DNA of 36,594 bases, from contig JAUCBJ010004694.1 in the NCBI GenBank assembly GCA_032718475.1, positions 1 to 36,594 of the forward strand, written 5' to 3'. A program made the translations under genes and the position numbers. Shown here in pieces: positions 10,401-21,173 of the stretch (its first letter is position 1; each line of letters begins with the position of its first letter). A model generated the notes under the pieces. It was not told the DNA's origin, searched no databases, and worked only from the letters and a program-made list of their open reading frames with translations. The DNA comes from Nemertoderma westbladi. Taxonomy: Eukaryota > Xenacoelomorpha > Nemertodermatida > Nemertodermatidae.

Positions 10401-13400
10401 AATTAAACTCTTTATTTAACTAGCTGACTTCTTTATTTCACTATAATTAAACTCTTTATTTAACTAGCTGACTTCTTTATTTGACTAATTAAACTCTTTA
10501 TTTAACTAGCTGACTTCTTTATTTCACTATAATTAAACTCTTTATTTAACTAGCTGGCTTCTTTATTTGACTAATTAAACTCTTTATTTAACTAGCTGAC
10601 TTATTTATTTCACTATAATTAAACTCTTTATTTAACTAGCTGGCTTCTTTATTTCACTATAATTAAACTCTTTATTTAACTAGCTGACTTCTTTATTTCA
10701 CTATAATTAAACTCTTTATTTAACTATCTGGCTTCTTTATTTGACTAATTAAACTCTTTATTTAACTAGCTGACTTCTTTATTTCACTATAATTAAACTC
10801 TTTATTTAACTAGCTGACTTATTTATTTCACTATAATTAAACTCTTTATTTAACTAGCTCACTTCTTTATTTCACTATAATTAAACTCTTTATTAAACTA
10901 TCTCACTTCTTTATTTCACTATAATTAAACTCTTTATTAAACTATCTCACTTCTTTATTTCACTATAATTAAACTCTTTATTTAACTAACTGACTTCTTT
11001 ATTTCACTATTAAACTATTTATTTAACTAGCTCACTTCTTTATTTCACTATAATTAAACTCATTATTTAACTAGCTGACTTCTTTATTTGACTAATTAAA
11101 CTCTTTATTTAACTAGCTGACTTCTTTATTTCACTATAATTAAACTCTTTATTTAACTAGCTCACTTCTTTATTTCACTACTGTTAAACTCTTTATTTAA
11201 CTAGCTCACTTCTTTATTTCACTATAATTAAACTCTTTATTTAACTAGCTGACTTCTTTATTTCACTATAATTAAACTCTTTATTTAACTAGCTGGCTTC
11301 TTTATTTGACTAATTAAACTCTTTATTTAACTAGCTGACTTCTTTATTTCACTATAATTAAACTCTTTATTTAACTAGCTGGCTTCTTTATTTGACTAAT
11401 TAAACTCTTTATTTAACTAGCTGACTTCTTTATTTCACTATAATTAAACTCTTTATTTAACTAGCTGACTTCTTTATTTCACTATAATTAAACTCTTTAT
11501 TTAACTAGCTGACTTCTTTATTTGACTAATTAAACTCTTATTTAACTAGCTCACTTCTTTTTTTCACTATAATTAAACTCTTTATTTAACTAGCTGACTT
11601 CTTTATTTGACTATAATTAAACTATTTATTTAATTAGCTCACTTCTTTATTTCACTATAATTAAACTCTTTATTTAACTAGCTGACTTCTTTATTTGACT
11701 AATTAAACTCTTATTTAACTAGCTGACTTCTTTATTTGACTAATTAAACTCTTTATTTAACTAGCTGACTTCTTTATTTCACTATAATTAAACACTTTAT
11801 TTAATTAGCTCACTTCTTTATTTCACTATAATTAAACTCTTTATTTAACTAGCTGACTTCTTTATTTGACTATAATTAAACTATTTATTTAAATAGCTCA
11901 CTTCTTTATTTCACTATAATTAAACTCTTTATTTAACTAGCTGACTTCTTTATTTCACTATAATTAAACTCTTTATTTAACTAGCTGACTTCTTTATTTG
12001 ACTAATTAAACTCTTATTTAACTAGCTCACTTCTTTATTTCACTATAATTAAACTCTTTATTTAACTATCTGGCTTCTTTATTTGACTAATTAAACTCTT
12101 TATTTAACTAGCTGACTTCTTTATTTCACTATAATTAAACTCTTATTTAACTAGCTCACTTCTTTATTTCACTATAATTAAACTCTTTATTTAACTAGCT
12201 GACTTCTTTATTTGACTATAATTAAACTATTTATTTAAATAGCTCACTTCTTTATTTCACTATAATTAAACTCTTTATTTAACTAGCTGACTTCTTTATT
12301 TCACTATAATTAAACTCTTATTTAACTAGCTCACTTCTTTATTCCACTATAATTAAACTCTTTATTTAACTAGCTGACTTCTTTATTTCACTATAATTAA
12401 ACTCTTTATTTAACTAGCTGACTTCTTTATTTCACTATAATTAAACTCTTTATTTAACTAGCTGACTTATTTATTTCACTATAATTAAACTCTTTATTTA
12501 ACTAGCTGACTTATTTATTTCACTATAATTAAACTCTTTATTTAACTAGCTGACTTCTTTATTTCACTATAATTAAACTCTTATTTAACTAGCTGACTTC
12601 TTTATTTCACTATAATTAAACTCTTTATTTAACTAGCTCACTTCTTTATTCCACTATAATTAAACTCTTTATTTAACTAGCTCACTTCTTTATTCCACTA
12701 TAATTAAACTCTTTATTTAACTAGCTCACTTCTTTATTCCACTATAATTAAACTCTTTATTTAACTAGCTGACTTCTTTATTTCACTATAATTAAACTCT
12801 TTATTTAACTAGCTCACTTCTTTATTCCACTATAATTAAACTCTTTATTTAACTAGCTGACTTCTTTATTTCACTATAATTAAACTCTTTATTTAACTAG
12901 CTGACTTCTTTATTTCACTATAATTAAACTCTTTATTTAACTAGCTCACTTCTTTATTTCACTATAATTAAACTCTTTATTTAACTAGCTCACTTCTTTA
13001 TTTCACTATAATTAAACTCTTTATTTAACTAGCTCACTTCTTTATTCCACTATAATTAAACTCTTTATTTAACTAGCTGACTTCTTTATTTCACTATAAT
13101 TAAACTCTTTATTTAACTAGCTGACTTCTTTATTTCACTATAATTAAACTCTTTATTTAACTAGCTCACTTCTTTATTTCACTATAATTAAACTCTTTAT
13201 TTAACTAGCTGACTTCTTTATTTCACTATAATTAAACTCTTTATTTAACTAGCTGACTTCTTTATTTCACTATAATTAAACTCTTTATTTAACTAGCTGA
13301 CTTCTTTATTTCACTATAATTAAACTCTTTATTTAACTAGCTCACTTCTTTATTCCACTATAATTAAACTCTTTATTTAACTAGCTGACTCTTTATTTCA

Positions 13401-13427
13401 CTATAATTAAACTCTTTATTTAACTAG
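7448..13427. repeat. Large satellite array (44-bp unit) filling intron 2
   Basis: About 6 kb of tandem repeats based on a 44-bp unit whose parts are CTTCTTTATTTCACTATAAT, TAAACTCTTTATTTAACTAG and CTGA. A 41-bp variant replaces CACTATAAT with GACTAAT, and other units differ by single bases or short deletions (CTCTTATTT, CTCTATTT). That gives roughly 135-140 copies. The two main variants alternate in higher-order blocks (for example 7720-8700), as expected from unequal exchange. The array ends exactly at the AG of the exon 3 acceptor: the last unit's CTCTTTATTTAACTAG is the 3' splice site. Each unit therefore resembles a 3' splice site, with a T-rich tract and AG, and the 41-bp variant also has a branch-point-like ACTAAT. 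Confidence 0.97.
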
Positions 13428-13532
13428 AAGGAATCCGGTGTCACAATAACATTCGACAACGTCCACCCCACTGGAACGGTTCCCAAGGTAACCAACATCC
13501 GTTTAACTTCCAGCCAATCAGCGAATGATTTG
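13428..13532 (+). CDS. C2CD2L: C2CD2/C2CD2L-like gene, exon 3 (SMP domain)
   Basis: Thirty-five codons in phase 0 between acceptor TTTAACTAG and donor TTG|GTTAGT. The product KESGVTITFDNVHPTG ... VTNIRLTSSQSANDL continues exon 2 (NESGKSSI) and matches the SMP strand region of human C2CD2L (SSIQIAFEEVPQLPP then ASISHVTCVDQSE). The acceptor is the final unit of the adjacent satellite. The agreement of phase and protein family on both sides of the 8.3-kb intron makes the join convincing. Confidence 0.85.
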
Positions 13533-13730
13533 GTTAGTTTTACATGAGGAACTATTTTTTTCCCAATAGCTTCACACACGTTTTTTTCCCTAAAGGTTTT
13601 CCGATTTCTTATTTTTTATACGTCTAACGTAAATATATTAGTTTGATATTTCCGCCAATACTAATTAATTAATTACCTCTAATTAATAGATATTATTAAT
13701 TATTTCCTTAATGTTATTTATATTTTTTAG

Positions 13731-13850
13731 CGACTGATCTCGGATATCGAAGTTGATCAACTCATCTTGACGGTTTTCGCCACTCAGAAAACTCAACAAA
13801 GTGTTAAACTTACTAACTACGATGTTAATATAACGTTACTTAAGGGCGAA
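13731..13850 (+). CDS. C2CD2L: C2CD2/C2CD2L-like gene, exon 4 (SMP domain)
   Basis: Forty codons in phase 0, acceptor TATTTTTTAG, donor GAA|GTTAGT. The product RLISDIEVDQLILTVFATQK followed by LTNYDVNITLLKGE corresponds to the LRCQLSAEEVRFPVSV ... YHVTLTLPP part of the SMP fold in human C2CD2L: alternating beta strands that line the lipid-binding groove. Intron 3 is only 198 bp. Confidence 0.85.
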
Positions 13851-13933
13851 GTTAGTTAATAATTATTATGTCCCTCGTATAATTATTCTATATTGATTGA
13901 TCTGTCTCTCTCTATTTGTGTGGATGTTTTTAA

Positions 13934-13984
13934 ACAATTTCTTCCTGCCACTTTATGGAGTATAAAGTGGCAGGAAAAAATTGT
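13934..13984. repeat. Near-perfect 23-bp hairpin in intron 4
   Basis: The arms ACAATTTCTTCCTGCCACTT (plus TAT) and ATAAAGTGGCAGG (plus AAAAAATTGT) pair over 23 bp with one mismatch around a 5-base loop. This could be a palindromic transposon remnant. The loop is shorter than typical for a microRNA precursor. Confidence 0.6.
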
Positions 13985-14215
13985 AGGACTTTATAAAACT
14001 CCCATTCCAGTTTATATGACCCCGTCCACTTTATACGACTCCCATTCCAGTTTATATGACCCCGTCCACTTTATACGACTCCCATTCTACCTTATGACAT
14101 CCTGTTCATTTTATACGTTTACCAGTCCATTTTTTATCACTTTCAGTCAATTTTAAACGACTTCCAATCCACTTTATATTACTACCCGTCCACTTTATAC
14201 GACTCCAATTCCACA
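13985..14215. repeat. Short tandem repeat in intron 4
   Basis: Phrases such as CCACTTTATACGACTCCCAT and CCAGTTTATATGACCCCGT recur, first as two clean copies of about 42 bp (from about 14000), then as decaying half-units to about 14215. The recurring core is CCA(C/G)TTTATA with spacing near 20 bp. It is non-coding. Confidence 0.6.
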
Positions 14216-14261
14216 ATATAGTTTATACTACTTCCAATATTCACTTTATTTTCTCTTATAG

Positions 14262-14369
14262 ATGTTTATTCGACCCTGGAGACACAAAGACTCAGTTCTG
14301 TTTCAGTTTGGTTTCCAATTAGTCCCATCAATGGTAGTGATGGTAACTCCCCAGTTAGCTGCAGTAGAG
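14262..14369 (+). CDS. C2CD2L: C2CD2/C2CD2L-like gene, exon 5 (SMP domain)
   Basis: Acceptor TTTTCTCTTATAG and donor GAG|GTTGGT bound 36 codons in phase 0. The product RHKDSVLFQFGFQL followed by VMVTPQLAAVE matches the [20 protein letters not shown] part of human C2CD2L. The ATG at the exon start is internal methionine, not a start. An alternative donor at 14391 (CGG|GTTACA-like) would also keep phase 0 but extends the exon by 21 bases with no family support. Confidence 0.75.
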
Positions 14370-15015
14370 GTTGGTCTACGGTTACATTCTTTAATTAACT
14401 ACAATTTCTTTAGTTATTATAACTGTAGAAGCGTTTCTCAGAAATTATTGTCTTAATTTGTTTTTGTTTCAAGAACCAACTGAAAGTTTTTTTGTGTTGA
14501 GATACAAGCCGTGTTTTTTAGAAAAAATAATACCTGACATTTATTGACAGACAGACCGACAATGTTTCGGTAGATTTTTTCTCGCCTTCGATCGATTTTA
14601 AAAGCCGTCAATATAATATTTTCGTAAATTAGTGTGTATAATAGGACTTTACACTGTGCTGATCCGAGTCAATTGTTAAATACGAACGAACGTAGTGAGC
14701 AAATTAAAATTAACGACGAGTTTAAAATCTTTTATATTTAAATATTAAAATTTTAAATCTAAAATATTACCTAATAATGTAAATGTAATGGAAAAGATTA
14801 ATTCATTGTCCAAGAGAATATAGGGGGTGATGTTTATAGATAAAATTGTTTCAGAGTGCGGTTTACTGTCCATTCCGGGAAATATCAATAATTTCAAATT
14901 TAAATTTTTTAAAAAATTTTTTTTTAATTTTAAATTTTCTCTGTGAAAATAAAAAAATATCGGAATGTCTGATTAATTAGTTTCAATGTCAAAAAATTTA
15001 TTTTTTATTTATTAG
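14370..15015. other. Intron 5
   Basis: AT-rich intron with a homopolymer-rich A/T stretch at 14895-14960 and a CGAACGAACGTAGTGAGC phrase at 14684. No gene or RNA is seen. Confidence 0.5.
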
Positions 15016-15180
15016 GATACTGACGATGTTGTGGATGCCGACCTTGTCGAGCAATGTGTCAGGGACGCCATTGGTTCCTTGGTTACCACGACAACCATAG
15101 ATAAATCGAGCATCAACCAATCCCATCTAGTTGACCGATATCTGGTCGAGGGTCCTTTGGAACCAACAACCAACCAAATA
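15016..15180 (+). CDS. C2CD2L: C2CD2/C2CD2L-like gene, exon 6 (end of SMP domain and linker)
   Basis: Acceptor TTTATTTATTAG and donor ATA|GTTGGT bound 55 codons, phase 0. The product DADLVEQCVRDAIGSLVTTT aligns with the VELSTIEELIEDAIVSTQPA helix that closes the SMP domain in human C2CD2L, followed by a polar linker. Without splicing, the frame reaches a stop after ten more codons (15211). The family's C2 domain and tail should follow, but I found no convincing further exon downstream in this window, so the gene is seen only in part or is shortened. Confidence 0.75.
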
Positions 15181-15245
15181 GTTGGTATTATTAGTTTATT
15201 AATTAATCTATAGGAAGGAGTGATTATCTTTCAGTTTTAATGGTT

Positions 15246-15312
15246 TACGACCAAAAGCGCCGGTCTCCCTAACGGAATGGTCGCGAGTTCGAACCCCACC
15301 AGGTCAACTCTG
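15246..15312 (+). mobile_element. SINE head fragment (tRNA-like)
   Basis: The stretch AGCGCCGGTCTCCCTAACGG followed by GGTCGCGAGTTCGAACCCCA resembles the anticodon-to-T-arm part of tRNA-derived SINEs, with a B-box GAGTTCGAACCCC. The A-box side is degraded and the T stem does not pair, so it is not a tRNA gene. Confidence 0.5.
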
Positions 15313-16084
15313 ATTTACCTTCTAACTCTTAAGTAAACTCCGGGGTTACAGAGTATATATCCTTGGAAGTAAGAGTGTGTGGTAACATCTGTGGTAGAGT
15401 TGAAACAGAGACTTGTCACTGTTCTCTGGATTCTCCGGGCTATTTTTTGGTCTCTGGATAGGTCTCTGGTTCCCGGGTATTGAAAACAGACATTTTACCC
15501 AGAGATCAATGATTTGACAAATTAGAAATAGATATTTAAAAATAGATCCTGTACAACACAAAATGTGAAATGAAGATTATTTTTTCAAATTTTTTACAAT
15601 TAATTATTTCTTTAATTTTTAACTATTTTTTAATATACACTGCTTCAACACAATTATATATTTACTTTTATACTATTTCTAATAAATGTACCGATAATCT
15701 TCTATTTAATTAATTTAAGGTGCGTTTAATTTTAATTTAAATTAGCACCTAAAGATGGTTCTTATTTAAGGATAAAGGCGCTTAATTTGAGCACTCATAA
15801 TGTTTAAAAGTGAAAGAAAGGGCTGATCTCCATTCAACTTGTTGTAGGATAGATAATATGACGACCAAATGAAGAGAACGAGCGTAACGAGGCTTGTAAA
15901 TGGGGCGAGTAGATTCACTATTATAGTATATTGAAATGTATATGATTTGAACTATAATTGTAAAATAAATGCCTTTAATTAACAAAGTACCGGTACCTAT
16001 GGGGCAAAACAAATTTATGTAACATATTATTAATTAAAAATAACAAAATAAGAACGTACTAATAAACAAACAACCAAATTAATA
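15313..16084. other. Non-coding stretch
   Basis: AT-rich sequence with short unrelated open frames only. CTCTGG(G/A)T-type phrases recur at 15420-15480. No exon with acceptor, phase and family support was found. Confidence 0.4.
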
Positions 16085-18117
16085 TTAATTAAGTCCCCCA
16101 AACTGTACCTGTTGTTAAACAGGGGCGATCAGGAGCGCGTTATTACTGCCGCACTGCAGCACTGCTGCTAAACACAAAACTGCTACTCACCGCTGGATGG
16201 CGCTAACCTGGCCGTCCGCTAATATTTTTACTAAATTTCTACGGCTCCTGCAAATCGCTTGTTCCTTTCTCTGTTAATCGCTCAACAGAGAGCTAACTGT
16301 TCGAATCTATGAGCCACGCGGGAATAACCAAAACAATAAACCCGAATCGGCTCCCTAAGCTACTTAAAACGAGTGCGGGTGACCTAGCACTCGGAGTTCA
16401 CTTATCGCAAAATACTGGAATTCACTGGCAGAACACATTGAATGTGAGAATGTTTTAATGTTAAGGGGATAGATCTGTTACTTTCCTAGGTGCTGAAACT
16501 TGGCCTTTTGGCTGGTTTTAGACCAGCAAACTACTGCTGTACTGTATACTGGACACTGCTGTCAGTCCGTTGCCCCGCTATTTTCAAATAACCGCCTAGC
16601 GTGAATAGTCTACAGTATTCTAAAACAATTACTTAAACTACTCTCCGCTATGCTGCGTACAAATTCTTATTTTATTTTATCGCTAAATTAATTACAGTCA
16701 TAAATACAAATTCGCGTACTAATTACTAGATATTCCAGAATACGTACTTCTAATTTATTACGTACTGGGTTATACTAGCAACAGTCTAAATACGGTATTA
16801 TTTTGACCTAATTAGCAATTAATAAGCATAAACTAAGAAATGTAAATCAATCAAAAGGGAAAGGCGCCTATCTAAGCATTCACATTTAAGAATCAGGCAC
16901 TCTTTAGCAACACAACACAAATAGCGTAGCACTAAGTTAGTAGTACGGCAGATAGCGCTAACTACACCAATCAGCTAGTGCACTAAATACCCGTACATTA
17001 GTACATCAGTATACCAGTATTAGTCATCCAATCAGTCAGTCAGTGTAAAAACCACAGGTCACCCAAAGCCACACATGGGACTCCTAACTAAACCCAAATT
17101 CTGCCCCCCTAAAACTACAAAGTAGAGACGGAAATCTGGATCGTCAGCCCCCTAATACTGTAACAGCGGCTGGTCCCCGGTCCTCAACTGACTAGCTCCG
17201 ACCGCAACGGTGGCCCCCGCCAGCGTCGCCCAGCTTTGGATCCTCTGCACTCCCTTCCGTCGCTTCCCCCCAGTGCGCCCGCCTACCGGTACCTTAGCCC
17301 TCCATCAGAATGAATAGCTACCGTAGCGGCACATGCAAATCACAAAGTCTGACAGTCTAAGAAATCCCGTGGGATTATTACATCTTAAATCACATAGGAA
17401 TTAATAATCAAAAGTAGAAATCATAATTCAAAGTTGTAATTTGCAGTAATTGATTGAGAAAAACAGAAAGATAGACGAAAGATTAACAATTAACCAGAAA
17501 CAAAACTACAATACTGCCACTGGTACTAGATTGAGAGATTAAGAGATTAAGATAACTAGAGATTAAGGTGCACATACCGGAAATACAGCCAATTTATAGG
17601 TGATGCAACAGGGATGACGCAATATTCCTCTCATTGGTTCCCCAATCCGCCCCACCATCAGACCAACCTGGAACAGCTGGGCCAATAAGGAAGCCGGATT
17701 GTGAACCTCATGGCTCCCAAATCGCAAATTATTACCATATATGGTAATGGATCACGTCCCTGGCTGCTGAATGGTTAGGATTGCGTCCCTGGATGCTGGC
17801 CCTAATCATTAATTTCGCGATATTTAAAGTACACTAAGCACAATCTAATATAAAGCTAATTTAAAAGACAAATACAATGAAATCAATGCAATACACGATT
17901 AGTTCGATTAATACCAATAACAGCAAGCACATATCCAGGGTCCAACAGGAAACTTGCTACCCTGGAACTATTTACTTATATCTTATTACAAAATTACATA
18001 GGTAGGGCTACATACTATACAAAATGGATGAATTCAAAATATATGGGCGTTTTATTTTCCTTATCTAAATATCATTGCGCGTTATGCCTTATCTAAATAA
18101 TTATACTGCATCACGGA
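16085..18117. other. Mixed-composition non-coding region, possible retroelement LTR or minus-strand transcription unit
   Basis: This segment is richer in GC than its flanks, with a C-rich part at 17100-17300. No long open frame is present. The minus strand has a promoter-like cluster at 17590-17690 and an AATAAA signal near 16670. A long LTR read on the minus strand (TGTTGGACCC near 17950 to TTTAACA near 16118) was considered, but no target duplication supports it. Confidence 0.3.
17593..17690 (-). promoter_or_regulatory. TATA/CCAAT promoter-like cluster, minus strand
   Basis: On the minus strand a TATAAA box (17593-17598) is preceded upstream by a CRE/CEBP-like site (TGACGCAA on plus, 17615-17622) and three CCAAT boxes (17632-17636, 17642-17646 and 17682-17686, mixed orientation). 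Spacing of 35-90 bp fits a polymerase II promoter that would start near 17565 and read toward lower coordinates. No protein-coding exon was found downstream, so the transcript would be a non-coding or retroelement RNA. Confidence 0.3.
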
Positions 18118-20062
18118 CTAATATATGATACTATATAATGGACTAATATATTATACTGTATGATGGACTAATATATGTACAGTATAACGGCTAATATATT
18201 ATACTGTATAACGGCTAATATATTATACTGTATAACGGCTAATATATTATACTGTATAACGGCTAATATATTATACTGTATAACGGCTAATATATTATAC
18301 TGTATAACGGCTAATATATTATACTGTATAACGGCTAATATATTATACTGTATAACGGCTAATATATTATACTGTATAACGGCTAATATATTATACTGTA
18401 TAACGGCTAATATATTATACTGTATAACGGCTAATATATTATACTGTATAACGGCTAATATATTATACTGTATAACGGCTAATATATTATACTGTATAAC
18501 GGCTAATATATTATACTGTATAACTGCTAATATATTATACTGTATAACGGCTAATATATTATACTGTATAACGGCTAATATATTATACTGTATAACGGCT
18601 AATATATTATACTGTATAACGGCTAATATATTATACTGTATAACGGCTAATATATTATACTGTATAACGGCTAATATATTATACTGTATAACGGCTAATA
18701 TATTATACTGTATAACGGCTAATATATTATACTGTATAACGGCTAATATATTATACTGTATAACGGCTAATATATTATACTGTATAACGGCTAATATATT
18801 ATACTGTATAACGGCTAATATATTATACTGTATAACGGCTAATATATTATACTGTATAACGGCTAATATATTATACTGTATAACGGCTAATATATTATAC
18901 TGTATAACGGCTAATATATTATACTGTATAACGGCTAATATATTATACTGTATAACGGCTAATATATTATACTGTATAACGGCTAATATATTATACTGTA
19001 TAACGGCTAATATATTATACTGTATAACGGCTAATATATTATACTGTATAACGGCTAATATATTATACTGTATAACGGCTAATATATTATACTGTATAAC
19101 GGCTAATATATTATACTGTATAACGGCTAATATATTATACTGTATAACGGCTAATATATTATACTGTATAACTGCTAATATATTATACTGTATAACGGCT
19201 AATATATTATACTGTATAACGGCTAATATATTATACTGTATAACGGCTAATATATTATACTGTATAACGGCTAATATATTATACTGTATAACGGCTAATA
19301 TATTATACTGTATAACGGCTAATATATTATACTGTATAACGGCTAATATATTATACTGTATAACGGCTAATATATTATACTGTATAACGGCTAATATATT
19401 ATACTGTATAACGGCTAATATATTATACTGTATAACGGCTAATATATTATACTGTATAACGGCTAATATATTATACTGTATAACGGCTAATATATTATAC
19501 TGTATAACGGCTAATATATTATACTGTATAACGGCTAATATATTATACTGTATAACGGCTAATATATTATACTGTATAACTGCTAATATATTATACTGTA
19601 TAACGGCTAATATATTATACTGTATAACGGCTAATATATTATACTGTATAACGGCTAATATATTATACTGTATAACGGCTAATATATTATACTGTATAAC
19701 GGCTAATATATTATACTGTATAACGGCTAATATATTATACTGTATAACGGCTAATATATTATACTGTATAACTGCTAATATATTATACTGTATAACGGCT
19801 AATATATTATACTGTATAACGGCTAATATATTATACTGTATAACGGCTAATATATTATACTGTATAACGGCTAATATATTATACTGTATAACGGCTAATA
19901 TATTATACTGTATAACGGCTAATATATTATACTGTATAACGGCTAATATATTATACTGTATAACGGCTAATATATTATACTGTATAACGGCTAATATATT
20001 ATACTGTATAACGGCTAATATATTATACTGTATAACTGCTAATATATTATACTGTATAACAC
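18118..20062. repeat. 24-bp palindromic satellite
   Basis: A near-identical 24-bp unit is repeated about 78 times. The unit consists of the perfect palindrome TAATATATTA overlapping the near-palindrome TTATACTGTATAA, followed by the spacer CGGC. Only about five units differ, carrying CTGC instead of CGGC (near 18523, 19171, 19579, 19771 and 20035). The edges (18118-18180 and after 20060) are diverged units with GGACTAATAT. Because 24 is a multiple of three, the array is open in one plus frame (repeat ITANILYC) and one minus frame, but this is a by-product of the repeat, not a gene. Confidence 0.97.
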
Positions 20063-20889
20063 GGACTAATGTAGGTACAGCGCCATATACCGTAACACCT
20101 GTGCTTATTTTCTTCCAATGGGTAAGGCCGCGTTCACACTACCGAGTCAAAGTCAAATTTTATTTTCAATTTTCAATTATATTCAAGAAGCTTATTTTCT
20201 TACAATGGAGGAATTATTCCCGACCATTTTCCCGTCTCATTCTAGGCTATATAAGTTCATGTATATTATTATTGTTATATTATCATTATTATTATTATAA
20301 AATTATAATATCGAATACCATAATGTAAATTAATAAATACTAGCACAAAATGCTTGGCACAATACACCCAAATTTTGTAAATCTTAGCTCTAAAATTACA
20401 AATTTGATGGTGTAAGGGTTTTCGAGGTCGCTGATCACGATACACAACTCGTTAATAATATTTTCATACAGTAAATTTATTTATTATTAAATTTATTATT
20501 TCTTATAAATAGAATAGTTATATCTTTCTCCACATATGCTTCCTATTGATCCCCCAATGTTCTAAGGTTATTCGCATTCATTAGTTTAACAGTGAAGTAT
20601 TTAATATTAAGAGCGTGAGGGAGGGGAGGGGGGATACATTACTTACTTAAATGAGTTCATCGATTGAAACTACAGTATCCGCTGCCTTGCTGTATAATAA
20701 TATCGTATTGATTTACCGCAATGTTGTTTAATACTATAGCGCATATGAATATAGCTGTACAGTATGTATATACTGTATGAACCACGGTTTCTTATGTTTA
20801 ATAGGCATATATGAATATAATAACCTCATAAAGTATTACGCAATAATTTACTGACCAGCAATTATTGCAAAGTGGAAAGTTACATTTAG
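20063..20889. other. Non-coding stretch
   Basis: AT-rich sequence with TTA/ATT microsatellite runs (about 20262-20300). No supported gene is present. A weak candidate terminal exon on the minus strand at 20647-20689 is discussed among the rejected items. Confidence 0.4.
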
Positions 20890-21173
20890 GCCCCCCTCAC
20901 ACGGAGCAACTTGTTTCTATGTGAGGAGGGGGTCCCATCAACAAGTTGCTGGAATTTATATTCCCAGCAACTTTTTTAAAAATTTTTATTACATCAAATT
21001 TTTATACTATCTAATATTCGATAATTTGGGTGATTTGATATTATATACAAATGACTGGATATGTTAGCTTTATTTTTAAATAATTGTTATTTTCTTGAGC
21101 AACAAATTTCTGTGTGTGAGGGGTGCCAGCAACAAGTTTCAGAAACAAACAAGTTGCTCCGTGTGAGGGGGGC
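20890..21173. mobile_element. MITE with inverted ends GCCCCCCTCACACGGAGC
   Basis: Left end GCCCCCCTCACACGGAGCAA (then CTTGTTT) and right end with the exact inverse (TTGCTCCGTGTGAGGGGGGC) form perfect terminal inverted repeats about 27 bp long around a 284-bp element. Inside are further partial inverted copies (CAACAAGTTGCTGG, CCAGCAACAAGTTTC and GTGAGGGGTG), so the element folds extensively. It has no coding capacity. The target duplication is unclear, so the superfamily is not assigned. Confidence 0.8.

Noticed and set aside
16499-16515. GGCCTTTTGGCT, as in the start of U2 snRNA
   Set aside because: Only about 12 bases match and the rest of the snRNA is absent, so it is probably chance.
16085-17960. 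A solo LTR about 1.8 kb long on the minus strand (TGTTGGACC to TTTAACA)
   Set aside because: The ends start TG and finish CA, but no matching target duplication and no second copy are visible, so it is left as an open possibility only.
18175-20328. A 717-codon open frame with about 78 copies of ITANILYC
   Set aside because: It is a by-product of the 24-bp satellite, whose length is a multiple of three. A minus frame is open as well, and there is no domain, signal peptide or splice support.
20647-20689. Possible last exon of the minus-strand gene (phase-2 match, KAADTVVSIDELI then stop)
   Set aside because: The phase fits and the sequence ends in a stop, but the acceptor lacks a pyrimidine tract and the segment is only 14 codons, so chance is likely.
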